The notes beneath the pieces were generated by a model, which made no database searches, was not told the origin of the DNA, and saw only the letters and a list, made by a program, of their open reading frames with translations. This document shows, in pieces, positions 60,557 to 64,000 of a stretch of DNA of 64,000 nt. How positions within the stretch are numbered: the first letter of the stretch is position 1; each line of letters starts with the position of its first letter. Location: the NCBI GenBank assembly GCA_036897625.1, contig JAYMTA010000001.1, positions 247,541-311,540 on the forward strand, written 5' to 3'. The DNA comes from Pelargonium cotyledonis. Its lineage: Eukaryota; Streptophyta; Magnoliopsida; Geraniales; Geraniaceae. Both the position numbers and the translations under genes were made by a program.

Positions 60557-61524
60557 AACTACCAATACTTAGTATAGAAAGAAAATGAGAATCTTTACCG
60601 TGGGGCATTCCTTTGTTTAGTTTACTTATCTAGTAATATATTTCTGATCCAAGGGTATGTAAGAATGGTTAGGCACAGTTTGAAATCCTATTATAGTAAT
60701 AGTAAGTAGAATCAAGTTACAATCCGGTTAACTAAAAACTAAGGTATACTTTCCAAAAGGGGGAATACGCAGTATACTATTTGAAAACTACGAGGGAATA
60801 GAGAGATAGAACTTTCTAGGGGTCTTTCAAGAAGAGGCTCCTTTTGGGGTTTATAGGTAAGGTCATACAAAATTCTTGTGAATTTTATTCTAATGCGCAT
60901 GGTATTCCCTTTTTGTGATAACAGAATTGATATACGAAAATATGAAATTACTATACAACTTTAAAATGTAAACAGGTAACTTAGCTTATTACAAATAAAC
61001 CGACTCAGGAAAAGCAACCAATTTTATTAAATAATTCTTGTATTAAGCAAATGAAGGAATTCTGCATTAAACTTTTGATTAGTTGACAAGGGACGTATAG
61101 GGTTACCTTATAATAAACTTTAAAAGTACGGCCTCCTTTTTATTTGCTAAGGGTCGGTCTTGTATAAAACCCAGAAAAGCGTTAACGATGGAACCTCCGT
61201 GAAATTAGAAAATCTATAAATTGGGTCCTTTTACAAAAAAGGGTAAGAAAACCTAGTTCAAAAGAGAGAAATTTCTTTCTTTGAGGAGAATAAACCCTTA
61301 CCAGATAAGAGAGTAGGCAACCTAGGAGGCCGATTACATAGGAGAATAATTACTGCATGGGAACAATTGAGACAAGGATATAGCCAAAGTATACAAAACG
61401 TAGTGCACACTCTATTATATAATGTATATAATGATATATCGGGATACTTAATATAATTTCCTTACAATTCTTAGTTTCTCAGTCTAGTTAGTCTAGTTTA
61501 ACAGGTCAAGTTATTTCAGATAAT

Positions 61525-61590
61525 AGACTCGAACCTATGCTTTATATAACAGTATATAACTATTCTACGTAACCTATAGGACGGTTTGTA
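61525..61590 (-). pseudogene. Weak tRNA-like element, perhaps Pro type
   Basis: The minus-strand GCATAGGTTCGAGTC resembles the T-arm region of mitochondrial tRNA-Pro. ACTGTTATATA lies in anticodon position. The rest is too AT-rich to judge. Confidence 0.28.
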
Positions 61591-61776
61591 CCCGGTGTAT
61601 AAGACAAATGAAGAGACTTTTTATAGAAAGACCATAAGGTATCTGTCCTTTACGTCTAGCAAAAACAGCATGCTTATAAATAAACTTTGTTTTAAAATTA
61701 CTTTCTATTTATTATTGATAAAAGGGATTCTTTTTACGCTTTAATAAAAAATTGCTTTAGTACTGAAAAACCTAGT

Positions 61777-62150
61777 ATATTTCACATCAATTGCTGAAAA
61801 GTCCTTCACGGGTCGCAGCTCTCCCAATCATCCTCTATGAGGCCAGGTCTTGAATATCACAATGAGTAGAATAACATATAAATCGATATTTAAGAGCATG
61901 GGTTAATTTAGTAAAAGAAACACGATTACAAGAAAGAAGGGGGACATGAAGAGTGTCCCGAAGAGAAAGTTGGGGCAAGATGGTAATGGACCTAGAACCG
62001 GCAATAGTCGAGAATAAGCCATTAACAATTTTTACTCGTTTAATTCCTGCATTAGGTTTATAAGAGGAATACAAATTAGATCAACTAGTCATATGATCAG
62101 TTGCTCCAGAATCAAGAATTCATGGGATAGTATTGGTAAACGAAGAAGAA
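61777..62150 (-). pseudogene. pol (protease part): Copia aspartic protease remnant
   Basis: The catalytic motif DSGAT is intact at 62,099-62,113, followed by DHMT and, further on, LHVPLLSCN and THCDIQDLAS, the usual order for plant Copia proteases. There are stop codons just before the motif (TGA at 62,120-62,122, where Trp is usual) and shortly after it. A third follows DIQDLAS at about 61,832. Homology fades near 61,780, before integrase. The enzyme would cleave the gag-pol polyprotein; this copy cannot. Confidence 0.82.
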
Positions 62151-62800
62151 AAAATAATCATGTGTTATCAGTTTGGGCTAAGGAATTGGACGGTATGAAG
62201 GAGGTGGATTGCAAAAGTTTATACAGTTGCTGCAACTGTTCCTTTATGAATGGGTGGGCTCTGAAGGTAACTTGTGCAACCGGAAATGAATCATCCTTAG
62301 TGTGAAGGGCTTGTTGTCCTGGATTGCGCTCTCCTTGGTGGTCTGGACGCCGGCTGCCAACCGGTTGGTTTACCATAGATCTCCCAACAAGTTTCTTTTG
62401 TGTGCCAAAATTGTTGGCAATGGTCACAATATGGCCGATCCAGAGATTCGGACCCACCGTGTCCTATGCAAGCTGCCAAATCCAAGTATTTTGGAACAAA
62501 AGAGCTAGAAGAGCTGAGTGTTTTTAGCATGATCTTCCGATGACTATACTCTTGACGAACCACCGAAAAACTTCACGAAGTGTCGGGAGAGGCTTGCTCC
62601 CAATAACACGTCTCTTGACCTCGTAAAGTGACTTGTAAACACCATCAAGAAAAATATAGACTTCATTGTTTTCTTCCTTTTTCTTGAAACGTTTGAGGTC
62701 TTTGGTGCGCTCCCACTTCTCATCAAAGCATTGGTCGAACTCTTGCCACAAGGAAACCATCTCATTATAGACAGTGATGTTACCCAAAAAATCATAAGTT
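62150..62800 (-). pseudogene. gag: Copia gag remnant with zinc knuckle
   Basis: Gag packages the element's RNA in virus-like particles. The frame at 62,524-62,800 carries the gag core (UBN2-type) pattern: SLWQEFDQ near its start, then FLDGV, and KPLPTLREVF near its end. A frameshift near 62,550 moves the reading to 62,297-62,563, which continues with VRQEYSHRKIMLK. That frame has the knuckle C-X2-C-X4-H-X4-C at 62,387-62,428 (CDHC, then QQFWH, then TKETC) followed by WEIYGKP. A second shift near 62,300 moves to a frame with the linker FIKEQLQQLYKLLQS. The N-terminal part of gag is missing. Two frameshifts make it non-functional. Confidence 0.82.
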
Positions 62801-62880
62801 ACTCAACGACTCACAAAGCGCCACGTGGCAGGTCCGGAATAATCGGGACGCGTGATTAAGCCCCGTAAAGCCAGACCTTC
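62801..62880. other. Short unique spacer before the minisatellite
   Basis: GC-richer than the long block, with CACGTGGC and CGCGTGATT words. No gene seen. The last 14 bases look like a decayed first unit of the following 18-bp repeat. Confidence 0.4.
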
Positions 62881-63078
62881 AGCAAGGCTAAGTCTCCCAG
62901 CAAGGATAAGTCTCTCAGCAAGGCTAAGTCTCCCAACAAGGCTAAGTCCCTCAGCAAGGCAAAGTCCCTCAGCAAGGCAAAGTCTATCAGCAAGGCTAAG
63001 TCTATCAGCAAGGCTAAGTCCCTTAGCAAGGCTAAGTCTCCCAGCAAGGCTAAGCCTCCCAGGAAGGCTAATTCTCCC
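62881..63078 (+). repeat. 18-bp minisatellite, 11 units
   Basis: Eleven head-to-tail units with consensus AGCAAGGCTAAGTCTCCC; most differ from it at one to three positions, and the array decays at the 3' end. Because 18 is a multiple of three, frames on both strands stay open across it and yield hexapeptide-repeat open frames (62,803-63,096 minus and 62,852-63,163 plus). I regard these as by-products, not genes. Confidence 0.93.
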
Positions 63079-63272
63079 AACAAGGTCCCCCGGCAAGCTA
63101 GCCTCTCAACGAGCTAGACTCTCCAAGCCTAGTACACAGAGGAATTCCAATATATTCCACTAAGTATAGAAAACATCTCTAAAAGGCCGTATCACTCCCA
63201 AAATATCTCCAACACACTCCAAATAATATTTTCTAGAAGTTCGGAGTCATTTCTAGACTCAAAAATAGCTTC
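63079..63272. other. Spacer between two minisatellites
   Basis: No gene seen. It begins with broken copies of the 18-bp unit (CAAGCTAGCCTCTCAACGAG) and then passes into A- and C-rich unique sequence. Confidence 0.45.
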
Positions 63273-63427
63273 AGCAGCGAAACAGGAGTAAAGCTGTACC
63301 TCCAACAACAAAATGGGAGTAAGTCTATCCCCCCAGCAGCAAAATGGGAGTAAGTCTATCCCCCTAGCAGTAAAACAGGGATAGATCTGTTCCCCTAGCA
63401 ACAAAATAGGGATAGAGCTATCTCCCT
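63273..63427 (+). repeat. 31-bp minisatellite, 5 units
   Basis: Five contiguous 31-bp units start at 63,273, 63,304, 63,335, 63,366 and 63,397. Each begins AGCAGC/AGCAAC-like, has a central GGGAGTAAG or GGGATAGAG, and ends TCCCCCT-like. The start (AGCAA) and end (TCTCCC) resemble the 18-bp unit, so the longer unit may derive from it by insertion. The open frame across it on the minus strand (63,192-63,404) is taken as spurious. Confidence 0.9.
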
Positions 63428-63449
63428 AGCAAAGCAAGAATAAGGAAGA

Positions 63450-63505
63450 CAATGCGGGGCGCCGCGGCGCCAGGCTCCACGCTGCGGCGCTACCTGGGCC
63501 AGCAC
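63450..63505. other. GC-rich island with a 14-bp perfect palindrome
   Basis: GGCGCCGCGGCGCC at 63,458-63,471 is a perfect palindrome within about 55 bases that are almost all G and C, the only such stretch in the window. A GCTGCGGCGCTACC word follows. It is likely part of a plant LTR or other nuclear repeat; no gene seen. Confidence 0.6.
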
Positions 63506-64000
63506 CATTCTGCGCATTGACCTTCAAATGCCTTTCAGACGACTCCTTTCGACCCTGGATGATGTGAAACGATCTTAGGCACTATTCTAAGGATAACACA
63601 AGGCCTAGACATCACTAAGTCATCTCCAAGGCACACCAACAAGCTTCTTCAAGCACGCAACTCCTAAGGCTCCATAGTCTTGTCATGCAAGCCTTAGTCC
63701 AACAAAGGTCTAGCAACCATGCTAGCCTCAAGGGCACGCAACCTCTACACTTCCAAATACTTATGACTATGCCACACATGGTACTAGCTCACTAAGAGTC
63801 TTAACTAGCTCTCAAACATACAACCATGCATCTTTTGCTAAGCTTCACAAGGCTTGATATCACCAAAGGTTCATGACAAGAGAAGACCAAGTCTCTGCAC
63901 ATGGGCTCACCTATGGTTCATGGAAAGAAGTCAAGTTAGACATTTGGGCCTCTAAAGACCAAATGGGCTAAGATGGGCTTCAACTCTCCACCAGCCAATC
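63506..64000. other. Non-coding repeat-like flank
   Basis: C- and A-rich sequence with recurrent CAAGGC, CACGCAAC, CTAGC and AAGCTTC words. No open frame of interest. It looks like LTR or untranslated-leader DNA of a nuclear retroelement, but I cannot name the family. Confidence 0.4.

Larger units (their letters stand above)
50436..61776. other. Gene-free AT-rich block, last part
   Basis: No gene recognised; open frames reach 76 codons at most, without family resemblance. It carries tRNA-like elements at 55.1, 55.7, 57.0, 57.3, 60.5 and 61.5 kb (listed separately). T-arm-only remnants occur near 57,595 and 58,990. The block runs directly into the Copia fragment at about 61,780, with no target duplication or terminal repeat that I can see. 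Confidence 0.42.
61777..62800 (-). mobile_element. Truncated Ty1/Copia retrotransposon fragment
   Basis: On the minus strand this holds, in order, a gag core domain, a CCHC zinc knuckle and the start of an aspartic protease, in at least three reading frames. Integrase, reverse transcriptase, RNase H and both LTRs are absent, and no primer-binding site complementary to initiator tRNA-Met is visible. It stops abruptly at both ends: at about 61,780 it meets the AT-rich block, at about 62,800 unrelated repeat DNA. It is a dead relic typical of angiosperm nuclear genomes; such fragments are also known in plant mitochondrial DNA, so it does not by itself settle the compartment. Confidence 0.85.

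Noticed and set aside
1-61776. CRISPR array, rRNA or telomere repeat
   Set aside because: No regularly spaced direct repeats of 25-40 bp, no conserved rRNA core sequence and no CCCTAAA-type array seen on either strand.
62803-63163. Overlapping hexapeptide-repeat open frames on both strands
   Set aside because: They are a direct consequence of the 18-bp repeat unit being a multiple of three; no signal peptide, domain or unique sequence supports a protein.
63192-63404. Cysteine- and leucine-rich open frame (minus)
   Set aside because: It lies across the 31-bp minisatellite, whose unit is not a multiple of three, and has no recognisable domain.

Overview
The window has two unequal parts. Positions 1 to about 61,780 are AT-rich DNA (about 35% G+C by eye) with no protein gene I can recognise on either strand. 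The last 2.2 kb (about 61,780-64,000) is ordinary angiosperm-type repeat DNA: a decayed Ty1/Copia gag-protease fragment, two minisatellites and a small GC-rich island. The Copia fragment, with its plant-type zinc knuckle and DSGAT protease motif, points to a flowering plant.

The main feature of the long part is a scatter of degraded tRNA-like sequences on both strands. I can name several by comparison with plant organellar tRNAs: Gln at 6.6, 21.3 and 32.2 kb, Phe at 20.9 and 40.6 kb, Asp at 32.8 kb, Trp at 36.6 and 49.2 kb, Asn at 48.9 kb, Lys at 50.4 kb and Arg at 57.3 kb. There are many weaker ones. They usually keep the T-arm and either the D-arm or the anticodon arm, and have lost stem pairing elsewhere. 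Some share derived, non-canonical sequence, so already-degenerate copies seem to have been duplicated. A 15-nt block (consensus AATCRCTTAGATAAA) occurs about eight times. Six copies lie roughly 75-125 nt upstream of a tRNA-like element in the same orientation.

The long block is a mosaic. Most of it is rich in TpA and poor in TpG/CpA. Islands at about 10.2-13.5 kb, 28.8-29.5 kb and 40.2-50 kb look different, more like plant mitochondrial intergenic DNA. The 41-48 kb island is built from shuffled 20-42 bp words. No rRNA, CRISPR array, complete tRNA or intact coding gene is visible.

Two readings fit. (a) A large, old mitochondrial-derived insertion in a nuclear chromosome, with the Copia and minisatellite DNA as its flank. 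(b) An unusual AT-rich mitochondrial chromosome or scaffold that has picked up nuclear retroelement DNA at one end. CpG is only mildly reduced and TpG/CpA is low, which argues against simple methylation decay. The density and redundancy of the tRNA-like elements is not explained by a normal mitochondrial genome. The tRNA names rest on remembered family sequences and hand alignment; a covariance-model search would decide them.
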